Counted from the first letter of the stretch, positions 1-10,801 are shown. The stretch: 64,000 nucleotides of DNA from Galeopsis tetrahit (GCA_963675135.1 OY776120.1:20922001-20986000), one strand, 5' to 3'. Numbers and translations are program-made. The notes: generated by a model not told the origin, from the sequence alone.

Positions 1-332
1 CAATTCTGGGCCATTTGGCCACTAATGGGCCTAAGCTCTTAGAATTAATCCTCTCTTTTAATTTAATAAAGCCCAATAGAATTAGGCCCACTTCCTCTAG
101 TATCCTTTCATTTTCTTTTACTTCAGTAACCAACACAGCCCACTTGCATAATTACTTGTCCTTCATTCACATCAAAATTCTCCAATTTTTACCTGAAATC
201 AATAAGAAAATAAAAATATCAAGGTAATTAAAGGCACGAAATAATGAGTCGAATGGTGCACCAAAATACCAATTTAATTCACAAGGAATATTCATTTAAG
301 GCACAAAAATATGCACTAAATCCGACTCATCA
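1..332 (-). repeat. Partial 3' LTR of Gypsy-1
   Basis: These bases match 6067-6398 along their full length with scattered substitutions, and end in the same ACTCATCA terminus as the 5' LTR. On the minus strand this is the start of the 3' LTR; the remaining kilobase or so lies left of the window. The small ORFs here (15-227, 244-471) are chance frames. Confidence 0.85.
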
Positions 333-350
333 AATCCCCCCACACTTGAA
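333..350 (-). promoter_or_regulatory. Polypurine tract of Gypsy-1
   Basis: On the minus strand the sequence AAGTGTGGGGGGATT directly abuts the 3' LTR start, the expected position for plus-strand DNA priming. It lies just downstream (element sense) of a motif reading TTGAGGACAAGCAATGG, familiar from the 3' non-coding region of plant Gypsy elements. Confidence 0.8.
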
Positions 351-1329
351 CCATTGCTTGTCCTCAAGCAATAATTACAATAAAAGGGAAAACAGTACCA
401 TATCACACAACCAACACCAACGGCTCAAATGTTCGAACAAGATTAACAAAAATACTTCCACACAACTCTAGCATTTCAATTTGCTTTTTGAGCTATAATC
501 AAAAGTAACTAGTCCCTCTTGTACAATTAAGACCTTTTACTCACACCTAAACATGAAACTCGTCGATTAAAGATCATCCCAAGTACATCAGTAGTTCCTT
601 AAAACCTTGTTTCCGGTCCATTTGATTCAATCCTCTATCAAAGTACTAATCTGAGTGGTGTCCGTCTCCTCTTTTCGTCTCCTTTTTTTTTTCTTGGAGT
701 TGGAATTTTTTTTTTCTTCAACTTTCAAACGAGGTCTGCAGCTCCTCTCCACTTTTCGGGTTTTAGCTCTTTTTTGTGTTATTAATTTTTCATTCAAAGC
801 ACATGAGCCCCCTCAAGTAGGTAGCTGTTTCAGCCCCTCGTTATTTTTTTCATTTCAATGTTTTTCAACTCAACTCCTTTTTTTTTTCTCCATCCACAAT
901 CATTTCATTATTTTTCGACTTCGTCCACCAACTCAGATTTTCCTTCTTAAGAGAACCAAAACAAATTTACCCAAAATACAAGAAATTTAGAACTACTTCA
1001 GCACCAAAATAACCAAAAATTAACTCGATTCCACCACTCAAGAATGAATATCGAATCCAATCATCAATCGGGACAAACTACAAAAGTTCACAGCATATTT
1101 AACAAAAAGAAAAATTCATCCTCTAGACTCATATGCAAATACTCAAATCATCAAGTTTCAAACACTCAAGAATGCCCAATACAACATATACAAAACACAA
1201 GAACAAGAGAGACGCCACACATGATAATTCACTCCCCCCACACTTAAATAGGTGTTAGTCCCTTAGCACTAAAGCATAAAGCAAGAGATACAAATGATAA
1301 CACCGTATAAAAATGAAAACAAAGTGGAA
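351..1329 (-). other. 3' non-coding region of Gypsy-1 with a second polypurine tract
   Basis: AT-rich, with long T and C runs and no convincing ORF (the 111-codon frame at 655-990 is low-complexity). At 1231-1244 a second copy of the CTCCCCCCACACTT motif appears, a near repeat of the tract at 333-350. The retroelement 3' end therefore appears to have been extended or partly duplicated between the two tracts. Confidence 0.55.
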
Positions 1330-1920
1330 CGGGGGTACCGGATTCTAAGGTGTGGTGAGTGTTGGGTGTCGCGTCGGCTCTGCTACTGTCGGCGAGACAG
1401 CAATCGGACCTGGTACGTGTGCGATGCAGCGACGGCGAGAGCCGCGCGACGTCGGGGCCAGAGAAACCCCGGTGGATATGCCAGTAATTTTGCGCGGCCG
1501 GTAAATCAGGCAGGCGGGGCGGTTTTTCCGGTGAGTGACAAAGCGTCGCTGCTCTGACTGGATTGGTTGCGCGAGAGAGGGTATGTGGGCGGCCGAGCAC
1601 TGGATTTGCTCGCCTTGGTGGGAGGTCGCCGGTGGAGTGAGAAGCGGAGGCTCAGGCCTGAATTTCCGGTGAAGAAAGGGGGGCCCGCGATCGGCGTTGG
1701 AGACGCGGCGCTGCAGGGGGAGACGACGCTGCACTCCGGGGAGTGAGAGAGAGGGTGATAGCAGGACGGTGGTTCGGCGATGGTGGCGCAGCTCCGTTCC
1801 CGACGCGACGGTGGTGAATGGGTGGACAGCGAAGAGAGGGTATGTGGGAGGCGGAGTGGGACATGTGGGCACGGGTGAGGTAGGGTTTCTGTGATGGGCT
1901 TCTAGCCTTCTACTCCTGGG
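1330..1920. other. GC-rich gene-like block inside Gypsy-1, possible captured host fragment
   Basis: Composition changes sharply from AT-rich flanks to strongly GC-rich sequence with CpG-rich, codon-like texture on both strands (open frames at 1294-1557 plus, 1345-2070 minus and others). In element sense it opens with an AGAAACCCTA-type phrase common at the start of plant transcripts. None of the translations contains a domain I recognise; the 241-codon minus frame is Pro/Arg/Ser-rich. It sits between the pol relic and the 3' non-coding region, where plant LTR elements are known to carry transduplicated host sequence. Whether it derives from a gene is inference. Confidence 0.4.
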
Positions 1921-2109
1921 CCTGTTGGAAAAAAAAGAAAAGAAAAAAATGAAATTAAAAAAACTAAGTGAAAAATTAAAACTAATCACGTAGAAAAAAA
2001 AAATTAGTTCCAGGAGAGGTGTTTTGTTAAGGCGTGCCCACGCCTTATCTGAAATCCTCTCCCAAAACACAAACGCACAAAAACGAAATTAAAAGAGAAA
2101 AATAACAAA

Positions 2110-2382
2110 ATAAAACTAAGTAAATATTGGGTTGCCTCCCAACAAGCGCCTTTGTATATTGTCGGTGGCTCGACTTGAAAAATATATGTCATCCAACTTT
2201 GCCCAAATACGTGTACTTCAAGTGCTCAGGAGGTAGCTTCAATTCAAGATCCAAGGCCTGCAAGGAAGATGGAAGAATTTTTGGGTAAATGTTTGGCAAT
2301 TTATCAAAGACAACCTCATACATATCTGACATCTCCAAAATTATAGATTTCTCGTCTTTTTTTTTCATTTCTTGCCGACTTT
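2110..2382 (-). pseudogene. Residual pol ends flanking the Gypsy-1 pol deletion
   Basis: Just after the gag-protease stop, another minus-strand frame reads LELKLPPEHLKYTYLG, which resembles the linker just before reverse transcriptase in plant Gypsy polyproteins. It then runs directly into SSHRQYTKALVGRQPN and the TTGGGAGGCAACCCAA phrase that normally follow integrase. Thus the whole RT-RNase H-integrase segment appears to have been removed by one deletion with its join near 2190. A frame change near 2390 separates this relic from the gag-protease ORF. Confidence 0.6.
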
Positions 2383-4809
2383 CTAATTCATTCTTGCAAT
2401 CATAGCATCAAATATATTAAAATGAATGATTTGTCCATCAAATTCCATTGTGAGGGTACCCCCATGAACATCTATTTTTGTTTGGGAAGTGTCCATAAAT
2501 GGTCTTCCTAACAAAATAGGTATGGAATGTCCCGGATTATCATTCATATTTAACACATAAAAATCTGCAGGAAAGATTAACTTATCTACCTGTACGAGAA
2601 CATCCTCAACTACACCAACTGGATGTGTGACACTTCTATCGGCTAGTTGGATAGTCACTCCCGTCTCCTTCAATGGTCCAATGCCTAACTTCTCATATAT
2701 AGATCGAGGCATGACATTAATAGAGGCTCCAAGATCAAGCATAGCTTGCTCAATCTTGTGATCCCCTATTGTACAAGGAATAACGAACATACTCGGATCC
2801 TTCCTTTTTGGAGGCAGCTTCTTTTGGAAGACGGCTGAGACGTGCTCTCCCGTGAGGATCTTTTCGTTCCCAACCAACTTACGCCTATTAGTGCACAATT
2901 CTTTCAAGAACTTGGCATACCTTGGAATTTGCTTAATAGCATCTATCAACGGAATGTTGATCTCAACCTTTCGGAACACATCGAGTATTTGCTGGTCCTT
3001 GACACCTTTTTCTGCCTTTTTAAATCTGGACGGGAAAGGTAAAGGGTTAGTAATAATAGGAATTGAATTACGAGCATTTACCTCATTTTTTATTTCTGGG
3101 ACACTGACACTGAGGGGGTCAGTGTTACTGAAATCTGCATCCTGATTTTTTCGGACAGCTTTATCGGGTCCAACCAGCTCGTCCCGAGCATCAATCTGAC
3201 CATTAGGGACCTGGGACTGGCCCTCATCACCTGCTCCAACCTGCCCTCCATCTTCCTCACTTCGTTCGGGTGCCGAAATTTCTTCTAACTTCTTACCACT
3301 TCGTAAAGTGATGGCACTTACATTTCGAGGGTTAATCTCGGGCTGAGATGGTAGTTTACCACTGTTTTGGGCTTGCATTTGGTTGAGGGCTGTAGCTATC
3401 TGACTCATTTGGGCCTCCAAATTCTTTTGTCCGGCCTCCAAACTCTTTTTCCCGGCCTCTAGATTTCTTTGTCCAGATTGCAAAGTTTGCACGACTACTT
3501 GATTCTCTTGTTGAGCTTTCAATGTCGTGGATGTGAATGACTTCAACATATCCTCAAAAGACATATTTGAACTTCCACCACCACTATTCTGTCCCACAGG
3601 TTCAGCATTATGATCATTCCCTCTAAAAAACTGGAACTTACGATCCTGGTGTTGAGGCCTTTGATTTTCCCCATGCTGATAGTTTTGTTGGTTCCCATAT
3701 CGTAGATTAGGATGGTCCCTCCACCTCGGATTATAAGTGTTGGAGTGTGGGTCATACCTTCGACCTTGAGAATTTCCAAAACCAATTGCATTGGCATGCT
3801 GCTCTATTTCCTCATTCAAAATCTGACAATCATCAGTGGCATGATCTGTGGTGGAGCAAATTTGACATGGTCGGATCTCTGAAGTTTTTCCCTTCATCAT
3901 CATCTGCATCATGCTAGCAATTTTCTCCAAGGCATCATCCTTTGACTCAAGAACCGGCCTAAGTATGGAATTTCGTGCACCAAACTTCTGATTATTCGCT
4001 GCCATATTAGATATCAGCTCACGTGCAGCCGTTGGTGTCTTATCCATCAAAGCTCCTCCACTAGCTGCATCAATCATGTTACGATCTGTGAGGGCGAGTC
4101 CCTCATAAAAATACTGTATGAGCAGCTGATCACCAATCTGGTGTTGTGGGCATGAAGCTATAAGGCGCTTAAAACGCTCCCAATATTCATACAACGTCTC
4201 CCCTGACCCTTGCATAGCACCTGCAATCTCCTTCCGTAAATTTGCCACTCGAGTGGCTGGAAAGTAGTGTTGGAGAAATGCCCTCTCCATGTCATTCCAC
4301 GCGTTCACTAAATTTGGTGGCAAGAAATACAACCAGTCTTTTGCAGTACTTTTGAGTGCAAACGAGAATGCACTCAACTTGACATGATCTGCAGTGACTC
4401 CGGTTGGTTTCATGCTCGAGCATACCACATGAAACTCTTTGAGGAAAGTGTGTGGGTTTTCTCCTGCAAGACCATGAAAAGAAGGCAACAAATGGATTAG
4501 TCCCGATTTTAATTCAAAATTAACATTAGCAGCAAGTGTAGGAATTGTAATGCAAAGGGGTTGACGAGTAATGGTTGGGTTTGCCAACTCATTCATCGTT
4601 CTCTCTTCAGCTTCTTCAGCCATATTCTCAAAATTTTGCTCGAAAATTGGCTCTTCACGAGTGTTACTTTCTTCACCACTACTCGTCTCTCTTGTCGGTG
4701 CAAAATTAATTTGTCGACGTGTACGAGTCTCCTTCATAAGCCTTCTTGATGTTCTCTCTACTTCTGGATTGAATTCAAGATGTTCACTCTGATTTGATCG
4801 AGTGATCAT
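2383..4809 (-). CDS. gag-pr: Gag-protease polyprotein of Gypsy-1
   Basis: An intact 808-residue frame. Residues about 100-250 form a retrotransposon capsid domain, with FLQHYFPATR and ETLYEYWERFKRL. A zinc knuckle of form CX2CX4HX4C starts near residue 315 (CQICSTTDHATDDC), for RNA packaging. A Gln/Ser-rich linker with repeated SLEAGQKNLEA-type units follows. The aspartic protease has LDLGASINVMP near residue 691; the DLGA form replaces the usual D-S/T-G, as is normal in this plant lineage. The C-terminal ILLGRPFMDT fits retropepsin. The frame stops right after the protease because pol is missing. It is open throughout, so Gag and protease could still be made. Confidence 0.9.
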   Translation of the reverse strand: MITRSNQSEHLEFNPEVERTSRRLMKETRTRRQINFAPTRETSSGEESNTREEPIFEQNFENMAEEAEERTMNELANPTITRQPLCITIPTLAANVNFELKSGLIHLLPSFHGLAGENPHTFLKEFHVVCSSMKPTGVTADHVKLSAFSFALKSTAKDWLYFLPPNLVNAWNDMERAFLQHYFPATRVANLRKEIAGAMQGSGETLYEYWERFKRLIASCPQHQIGDQLLIQYFYEGLALTDRNMIDAASGGALMDKTPTAARELISNMAANNQKFGARNSILRPVLESKDDALEKIASMMQMMMKGKTSEIRPCQICSTTDHATDDCQILNEEIEQHANAIGFGNSQGRRYDPHSNTYNPRWRDHPNLRYGNQQNYQHGENQRPQHQDRKFQFFRGNDHNAEPVGQNSGGGSSNMSFEDMLKSFTSTTLKAQQENQVVVQTLQSGQRNLEAGKKSLEAGQKNLEAQMSQIATALNQMQAQNSGKLPSQPEINPRNVSAITLRSGKKLEEISAPERSEEDGGQVGAGDEGQSQVPNGQIDARDELVGPDKAVRKNQDADFSNTDPLSVSVPEIKNEVNARNSIPIITNPLPFPSRFKKAEKGVKDQQILDVFRKVEINIPLIDAIKQIPRYAKFLKELCTNRRKLVGNEKILTGEHVSAVFQKKLPPKRKDPSMFVIPCTIGDHKIEQAMLDLGASINVMPRSIYEKLGIGPLKETGVTIQLADRSVTHPVGVVEDVLVQVDKLIFPADFYVLNMNDNPGHSIPILLGRPFMDTSQTKIDVHGGTLTMEFDGQIIHFNIFDAMIARMN

Positions 4810-5025
4810 TCACTAAAAACAAAACAAAGAAAAACAGAACTAACACTGAGGGTTCAGTGTTTAGTTCAAATCAGCAAAAAAAACTCACAGCAACAACAGA
4901 AGGCCACGGTATAAGTTTTTTTTTTTTTTTTTTGCTTTTGTTCAGAAATTACAAAATTTCTGTTCAGGATTTTTTTGATTTTTTGACAAAAATTGAAAAC
5001 ACAAAGTATTCAATTGAATTAACAA

Positions 5026-5048
5026 CCGATTCCCCGGCAGCGGCGCCA
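5026..5048 (-). promoter_or_regulatory. Primer binding site (tRNA-Asp type) of Gypsy-1
   Basis: On the minus strand TGGCGCCGCTGCCGGGGA lies five bases inside the 5' LTR. It is complementary to the 3' end of plant tRNA-Asp except for about one position. This fixes the element orientation and the inner LTR border. Confidence 0.8.
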
Positions 5049-5053
5049 AAATT

Positions 5054-6398
5054 TGGTGTGTTGTCGCCGGCACCCAAAAATAATTCCTTAGCTACCCACT
5101 AATATAGTAGGGCAAGTAAGGGTCGATCCACAGGGAACGGTGTAATTTAATCGAATCAATTTGTGTATGAAAGCAATAAAAAGGGGGGTTTTGGATTTGT
5201 TGACTAATAACTACTAAAGAGCAAGAAAATAATAATAAAGAGCAAGTAAAATAATAGTATTCAAATAGTAAGAAAGGTCTAGCCCTCGGATAGTGTCCCC
5301 TTAATTAATTATACCAATTTAATCAACAAACCCGGTTGTTTCAATTTATTCTCGAATCTTATCCCTAAACCAGTGGTACGACCAAACTAGTTCGAATTGT
5401 TCCTTACGTTTAATTAATCAGCAGGTACGACCCTCAATTAATCTATCCCTACGAATAACCCTAAAACATGTATTTAAGGTTCAACTCGAGGAACGCATTC
5501 AAGAATTAAAACAGTAGGATAAATTAGACCATGAATACGAGACGCTCGTTTCATGCAACCTAAATGTTACTACTCCCTAAGGTGTTCTGCCTTAGTTGCT
5601 ACAATACCCAAAATATTATAACAATTACGGATTACGATATATGGGATAGCTAGAATTGATATAGGAATAAAATTGGGTGATCAAGCCTATTAAACTCCTA
5701 ATTCAAACATGCATAGCATCTACTCAAGTAATAACAAAATCGAGATGTAAATCAAAATCAACCAGGAATTATTTAATTAAACAGGCATTAATCAATATAA
5801 GGTTTCACGTCCTCGGGCTAGAATAAATAAATTAGCTACGCATAACTAACGAAGCAACACAAACAATAAATTGATGCATAGTTCAAATATTAATCCAAAC
5901 AAAAAGAATTACAGTGTGATGATCAAACCAAAAATTACAGTTCACCAAAATCTCCTTGCGCTGACATCACCGATTGTTCAATTCCTTTCCCAGCGTTGAC
6001 TTCTTCCTTTCTTTCTCAATGGCCACCTCCTTTCTTTTTTTCTCCAAAATGAATAGCCCCCAAAATCAATTCTGGACCGTATGGCCACTAATGGGACTAA
6101 GCTCTTAGACTTAATCCTCTCTTTTAATTTAATAAAGCCCAATAGAATTGGGCCCACTTCCTCTAGTATCCTTTCATTTTCTTTTACTTCAGTAACCAAC
6201 ACAGCCCACTTGCAAAATTACTTGTCCTTCATTCACATCAAAATTCTCCAATTTTTACCTGAAATCAATAAGAAAATAAAAATATCAAGGTAATTAAAGG
6301 CACGAAATAATGAGTCGAATGGTGCACCAAAATACCAATTTAATTCACAAGGAATATTCATTTAAGGCACAAAAATATGCACTAAATCCGACTCATCA
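5054..6398 (-). repeat. 5' LTR of Gypsy-1 (1345 bp)
   Basis: On the plus strand it starts TGGTGTGTTGTCGCC and ends ACTCATCA. The borders are confirmed by two solo LTRs of the same family (45992-47275, 52344-53596) with target duplications exactly at these ends. It contains family landmarks such as CGAGACGCTCGTTTCAT and a GGGTCGATCCACAGGGA phrase near the primer-site end. No long ORF. Confidence 0.9.
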
Positions 6399-7140
6399 GT
6401 AATACTACTAGTATAAAGATATACTACAATTAAATTCCCACCTACCACACTTCTACCGACAATATTTTGAATTTCTAGATCTCACTTTGAATTGTTTTAC
6501 AAATATTTATATTTCTCTACTGAATTTGGTTCAATTGTTTTATTTTCTCATTCGCTGAATTTGTTCTCAATAATTTTGTAAAAATCATAAGATTATTTTA
6601 TCTTTCAACCATCAATTAATTAGTTCAATTACAATTCAACTTACTCACAAGGAATTTCTTTATTTTTAATGGACCCACTATAGCTCCACTTTATTTACTT
6701 TTACCTTACAAATTTTGTCCATTCTAATGAGTACTATTAAACAAAATCTGCCTGTAAAATTAAACTTTATCAGTTTTAACCATATACTCCAATTTGAATC
6801 GAGTCAAGTAACTGCAAGACAAAGACATGCACTCTGCAAGCTCCCACGAATCTTAGTTTGAGATTCACAAGATAAATCTTCCAGGATTTGTTTATATTCT
6901 GTGTTCATTTTGTTTGACAAAAAAATCTGAATTTCCAGCTTCTCTTATTATGTCTAATGGAAAATATATATATGGCATAGAAAAAATATTTTTTGTTGTT
7001 GATTTTATTCATTCATCTTGACTGAGATTTATATATATAAGAGGAGAAGACACTCTCCTTCGGTCCTTCCCTCCGTTTCTAATCTACAATTTCAAAGTCC
7101 TAACATCCATTGCACAAAGGCCCTGTTCTAATGTATGGCT
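6399..7140 (+). repeat. Duplicated segment, locus A copy, part 1
   Basis: Equal in length to 22052-22793 (742 bp) and differing at about four positions by eye, so the duplication is recent. AT-rich without a coding frame. The left edge is set by Gypsy-1; the right edge is where Copia-B enters locus B. Confidence 0.9.
7031..7140 (+). promoter_or_regulatory. TATA-like promoter candidate in duplicated segment
   Basis: A TATATATAA box followed by a purine stretch and a pyrimidine-rich leader with CTCTCCTTCGGTCC is laid out like a plant core promoter plus 5' leader. No ORF follows, in either duplicate (the second copy is at 22684-22793). It may be the leftover start of a lost gene, possibly the BBE-like gene downstream, but that link is speculation. 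Confidence 0.3.
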
Positions 7141-7522
7141 AACAAGGCCATCCATTTAGACCAAAAAATATTTCAATTTTTAGGAGTTCATTTTTTTAAA
7201 TGTCTTTTATATATTTATATATATTATTATTATTATTATTTTATACTCCTATAAGACGCATAAACATTAAGTAGAAGTTTGAAAAACGGACGACACTAAA
7301 ACTTAAAAGAATTAGAGAAGGAGATGGGAAGGGAAGGGAAAATTTAGGAGAAAAAAGTATCAACTTCAAAGGTCTGGTCAGTTTATCATCGAGCAAATCA
7401 AATAGGTATTTTTATAGTTGATTTATGAGAATTCTTCTACTTTATTTGGTGTATTGTGTAGGCGTGTAGCAGACCAGCAAAGCAGTAACAAACTATCAAG
7501 GGATTTTCTTAGAATAGTTCCA
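7141..7522. other. Spacer present only in locus A
   Basis: AT-rich spacer with a short TTA/TAT microsatellite around 7222-7241 and a GGGAAGGGAAGGG run near 7325. Locus B lacks it: there Copia-B and a deletion replace it. No gene seen. Confidence 0.5.
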
Positions 7523-7703
7523 GTGTCGCCTAAACTATCAACAGTTTGGATGTCGAATTGCATCGCACCGTGTCGCCCTAACTTGATACATGTCGCCTAT
7601 TTTAAATAATTTTTTAAATTTTATTTTATTATTTACTATCTTACCCTCCATTGAAATTAAAAATAATACTGATACTAGTATTAAAATTAAACGAGAATGA
7701 TAT

Positions 7704-7916
7704 TGTGCACCCTAGTCCATGTTGCACTTTTCAGTTTACTGACTTACACTTTTTGGTAAATGGTGTTGCACTTTTCAATTATTAAACTGTATAATAATAT
7801 TTTTAGTAATAATTGAAAAGTGCAACACCATTACCAAAAAGTGTAAGTCAGTAAACTGAAAAGTGCACATGGACTAGGGTGCACAGCATGCACTCGAGTG
7901 CATACTAGACTTTACC
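7704..7916. mobile_element. Fold-back Mutator-type MITE, left end deleted
   Basis: Two long arms pair across a short AT loop near 7790 (arms share TTTACTGACTTACACTTTTTGG). The right end, CTAGACTTTACC, is followed by TTTAATTTT. The locus B copy (39595-39839) keeps both ends and TTTAATTTT on both sides. Here the outer left arm and its flank were lost in a small deletion after the duplication. Confidence 0.75.
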
Positions 7917-8236
7917 TTTAATTTTATGTTTATCAAATATTCTCCACATAAATAGGAATAAAACATATCTATTTTACACAAAAACTTATATGCAATATTG
8001 CAATATTGCATACATGCAATATTGACTAATTAAGTCAATTGGGCTGAAAATATTGACTTATTAAGTCAATGGGCTGAAAATATATATTATTGGGCCACCA
8101 TTAATTCATTTGGGTTAATTCTTAATTTATTTGTCAACTGACCCGCTTGTGTTCTAATTTTGACAAAAAAATTTAACCCGTTTATTTTGTCAATTTCTGT
8201 GATTTTTTTATCTTTTATTTTATTGTCGAACGCGGG

Positions 8237-8650
8237 ATATTAAATGTAGTAATTCAAATCGTAATATGTAGTAACACACATTATTAATGTAGTAATAACA
8301 CAAACTATTTTATATAATAATACAAATTCTTTTATTTAGTACTCATTTTTTTCTAGTATTTTTGTTAATGTAGTTACTCACATTATAATACGTAGTAACA
8401 TATACTATCGCATGTAGTAAACACAATAACCACGTTGTAATGCAAATCATTTGATAAAGTTACATATAGTAACAAACACATATTAAATGTAGTAATTCAA
8501 ACTGAAGTATGTAGTAACATATAATTTTTTATATAGTAATACCGATTCTTTTATGTAGTATTTTTTTTCTAGAATTTTTATTGATTAAGTAACTCACATT
8601 ATAACATATAGTAATATATATTATTGCATGTAGTAATATAAAATAACCTC
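8237..8650. repeat. Imperfect tandem array rich in GTAGTAA
   Basis: Two degenerate units of about 243 bp start with ATATTAAATGTAGTAATTCAAA at about 8238 and 8481; each holds several GTAGTAA words. Downstream are three GGGTGTATTTATAAA repeats (about 8805-8900). The same array is at 40155-40560. A CG-rich phrase at 8710-8770 (CGACCGCGGCCTCGGG) stands out from the AT-rich surroundings. Function unknown. Confidence 0.55.
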
Positions 8651-9099
8651 GATCCATAATAATAATTAAAGAATATTTAAAGAAATAGAAAATATTTAAA
8701 GATTAAGGCCGTCGTAAATTGCAGCGTTCGACCGCGGCCTCGGGTGGCCGAAAACTGCTCGGAGAAAACGACTAAGTACAATTTCTGATAGTGGGTGTAT
8801 TTATAAAAAACATGGGTGTGAATTGAACTGTCAATGTCGATGGGTGTATTTATAAAAAATGTGGGTTGAACTGGGTGTATTTATAAAGAATGTGAGTGTG
8901 AATGACTGAGATATATATATGCAATATTTCACAAAAGACTAGCCTATCTATTTAACAATAAAATATATTCACTATTAAAAAATTATATTTAATTTAATTT
9001 ATATGTTTTCAAGTAATACAATAAATCCAATAATATTTTGGGGGGTTCACTGTAAGGTCCCTTGTGGGAGGACCTATAGCAACTAACTCCCTCTTCAAA

Positions 9100-9850
9100 A
9101 AAATGTTGTAGCTATCTTTTAAATGGGGGGCAATATTACAAATTTAACCCTGAATAGATTTTTGATTTTAAAAATAGAAAACCTTTTTTTTTTTTTTTGC
9201 CTTTTTGCTTTTTACCTTCCCTAGACTGTCACACATCCCACCTTCCTCCCTCAAAATAATATTTTCCTTCCCTTCACTTTCCTTCCACAAAATAATAATT
9301 TCCTTTCCTTTACAGAATAACGTTTGAGAGAGAGAAGGGAGAAAGCAAAACCTCCATTAAAGCAAAACCTCAATTGATGTGGCGGTGAAAAGAAGACGAA
9401 GAGATGAAGAAAGGACCGCCGATCTCCGACATATGTACCTTTTCGTCTACCATTTGAAGGTTCTTTGTTCTTTAAGTTCTTTGGGAAATTTGATGAAATC
9501 TTAAAAATTACTAGCCTTTCATATTTTGTAGATGACTTGTTTGTGCAGATCGGCACCCAGGACTTCCTAGGCGCTAGACGGTGGTATTTCGCCACGATTT
9601 GTGCAGATCGGCCGGAAAAATCGGCAAAATACTTCACTTGGAGAAAAAAACGAGTGTAGAAATCAAGATTAATCGAAAAACTCATATTCGTCATTCTTCT
9701 GATAAGCTTCTCATATTCGTCATTCAGGGTGTAGAAAAAACTCATTGAAGATTCTAGAGAAGAAGAAGATAAGGAAAAAGATTGATTCTTTTTTGTTGAG
9801 GGGAAGGGTTACTGTGTTGACTATATGTTTCTCAAGTTTTTAATATTTGG
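9100..9850. other. Gene-like stretch at left end of the 6.6 kb insertion
   Basis: A pyrimidine-rich tract, a GAGAGAGAGAAGGGAG leader and mixed-composition sequence stand out from AT-rich neighbours. Frames are open on both strands (9251-9745 minus, 9465-9659 plus) but neither shows a domain I recognise. The phrase GTGCAGATCGGC occurs twice (about 9544 and 9601). It could be a captured gene fragment, as expected for a Pack-MULE, but nothing identifies a source. Confidence 0.3.
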
Positions 9851-10558
9851 GCCCAACAATTAATTATCCAAATTGACTAACAATTGAATTTGAAGAATTT
9901 AAATGTTACAAAGGAAAGGTTAATTAATCAATCACAAAATTCCACCCTAAATTAAATTTGAATGATACGGTGAATCAATCACATAATTAATTACAAAATA
10001 AATTATCTCTCCCATTACAATAATTGTCTCGTGTTCAATCTTCAAACCCTTTGTTCAATTTTGCAATATATAGTGTTCAATATTTTTTAGTTTTAGTAAT
10101 TTATGTAATATTCAAATACAATTTAGGTAAGTTTAGTGACTTATGAAATATTTAAATTCAATTTATATATTTAAAATTAATGAATGTTTGATTCAATTTC
10201 AATTTAAAATTAAGTTTATTACCTAATGCATTTTCAATTTAAAATTAAGTTTATGTACTCTAAACCTTAAAAAGTTTTAATAAATTTAAATATTACATAA
10301 GATAGTAAACATAACTTTAAATTGAAATTGATTGATTCATTCATTAAATTTACATATATAAAATTGAATTTAAAACATAAGATACTAAACGTAAATGAAA
10401 AATTGAAATTAATTCATTCATTCATTAAATTTTAATATATAAACTGAATGTCCATGAGTTACCAAAATTTAAATTGAAATATTACATAAGTTGTTAAAAT
10501 TAAATTGTATATAAGGTACTAAACATAAACCTTAAATCTAAATTGAGTTTGAATATTA
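9851..10558. other. AT-rich filler with echoing phrases
   Basis: Very AT-rich sequence in which phrases such as AATTTAAATTGAAATATTACATAAG recur in shuffled form, here and again at 11190-12470. This looks like decayed local duplication. No gene or defined element seen. Confidence 0.4.
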
Positions 10559-10791
10559 CTCCATCCGTCCACCAAAGTGTGCTCATTTCTTTTTTTGGGT
10601 TCACAAAAAATATGTTTATTCTATTTAAATAGTTCACTTTTGAATATTTTTTCTACTTTACTAACAAGATTGAGTATCTACCAATATATTTTTTACTCAT
10701 TATCCTAAATATATTCTTTATAATTAAAATATGATTTTTTAAAAAAACATGTATAAAAATAAGTGAGCACACTTTTGGTAAATTGAGGAAG
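10559..10791. mobile_element. Stowaway-like MITE (233 bp)
   Basis: Inverted ends: left CTCCATCCGTCCACCAAAGTG, right CACTTTTGGTAAATTGAGGAAG, with internal arms GTGTGCTCATTTC and AAGTGAGCACAC, and TA on both sides. The CTCCMTCCG start is the plant Tc1/mariner MITE signature. Ends are degenerate, suggesting age. Confidence 0.7.
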
Positions 10792-10801
10792 TATATAAGT
10801 T

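Larger units (their letters stand above)
1..6398 (-). mobile_element. Gypsy-1: non-autonomous gag-protease Ty3/Gypsy LTR retrotransposon (left end outside window)
   Basis: Read on the minus strand, the order is 5' LTR (5054-6398), tRNA-Asp-type primer site, gag-protease ORF, a short relic of pol, a GC-rich gene-like block, polypurine tract, and the start of the 3' LTR (1-332, cut by the window edge). The internal region is only about 4.7 kb. Reverse transcriptase, RNase H and integrase are absent, so any movement would need enzymes from a related element. The 332 bp shared by the two LTRs differ at roughly ten positions by eye, so the insertion is not very recent. Five bases next to the 5' LTR (gtaat, 6399-6403) should be the target duplication; the other copy lies off the left edge. 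The DLGAS protease motif and Asp primer site suggest the Athila/Tat side of Gypsy (inference). Confidence 0.85.
7523..9039. repeat. Duplicated segment, locus A copy, part 2
   Basis: Matches 39358-40954 nearly base for base, apart from a deletion at the left edge of the MITE (near 7703) and scattered substitutions. No coding frame. It ends at the 9-bp target site TAATATTTT where the 6.6 kb insertion enters locus A; locus B has the uninterrupted site at 40946-40954. Confidence 0.9.

Noticed and set aside
1345..2070. A 241-codon host gene on the minus strand
   Set aside because: Low-complexity Pro/Arg/Ser sequence with competing open frames on both strands; kept only as a possible captured fragment.
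8237..8650. CRISPR-like array
   Set aside because: Repeats are degenerate, spacing irregular, and the context is plant nuclear DNA.
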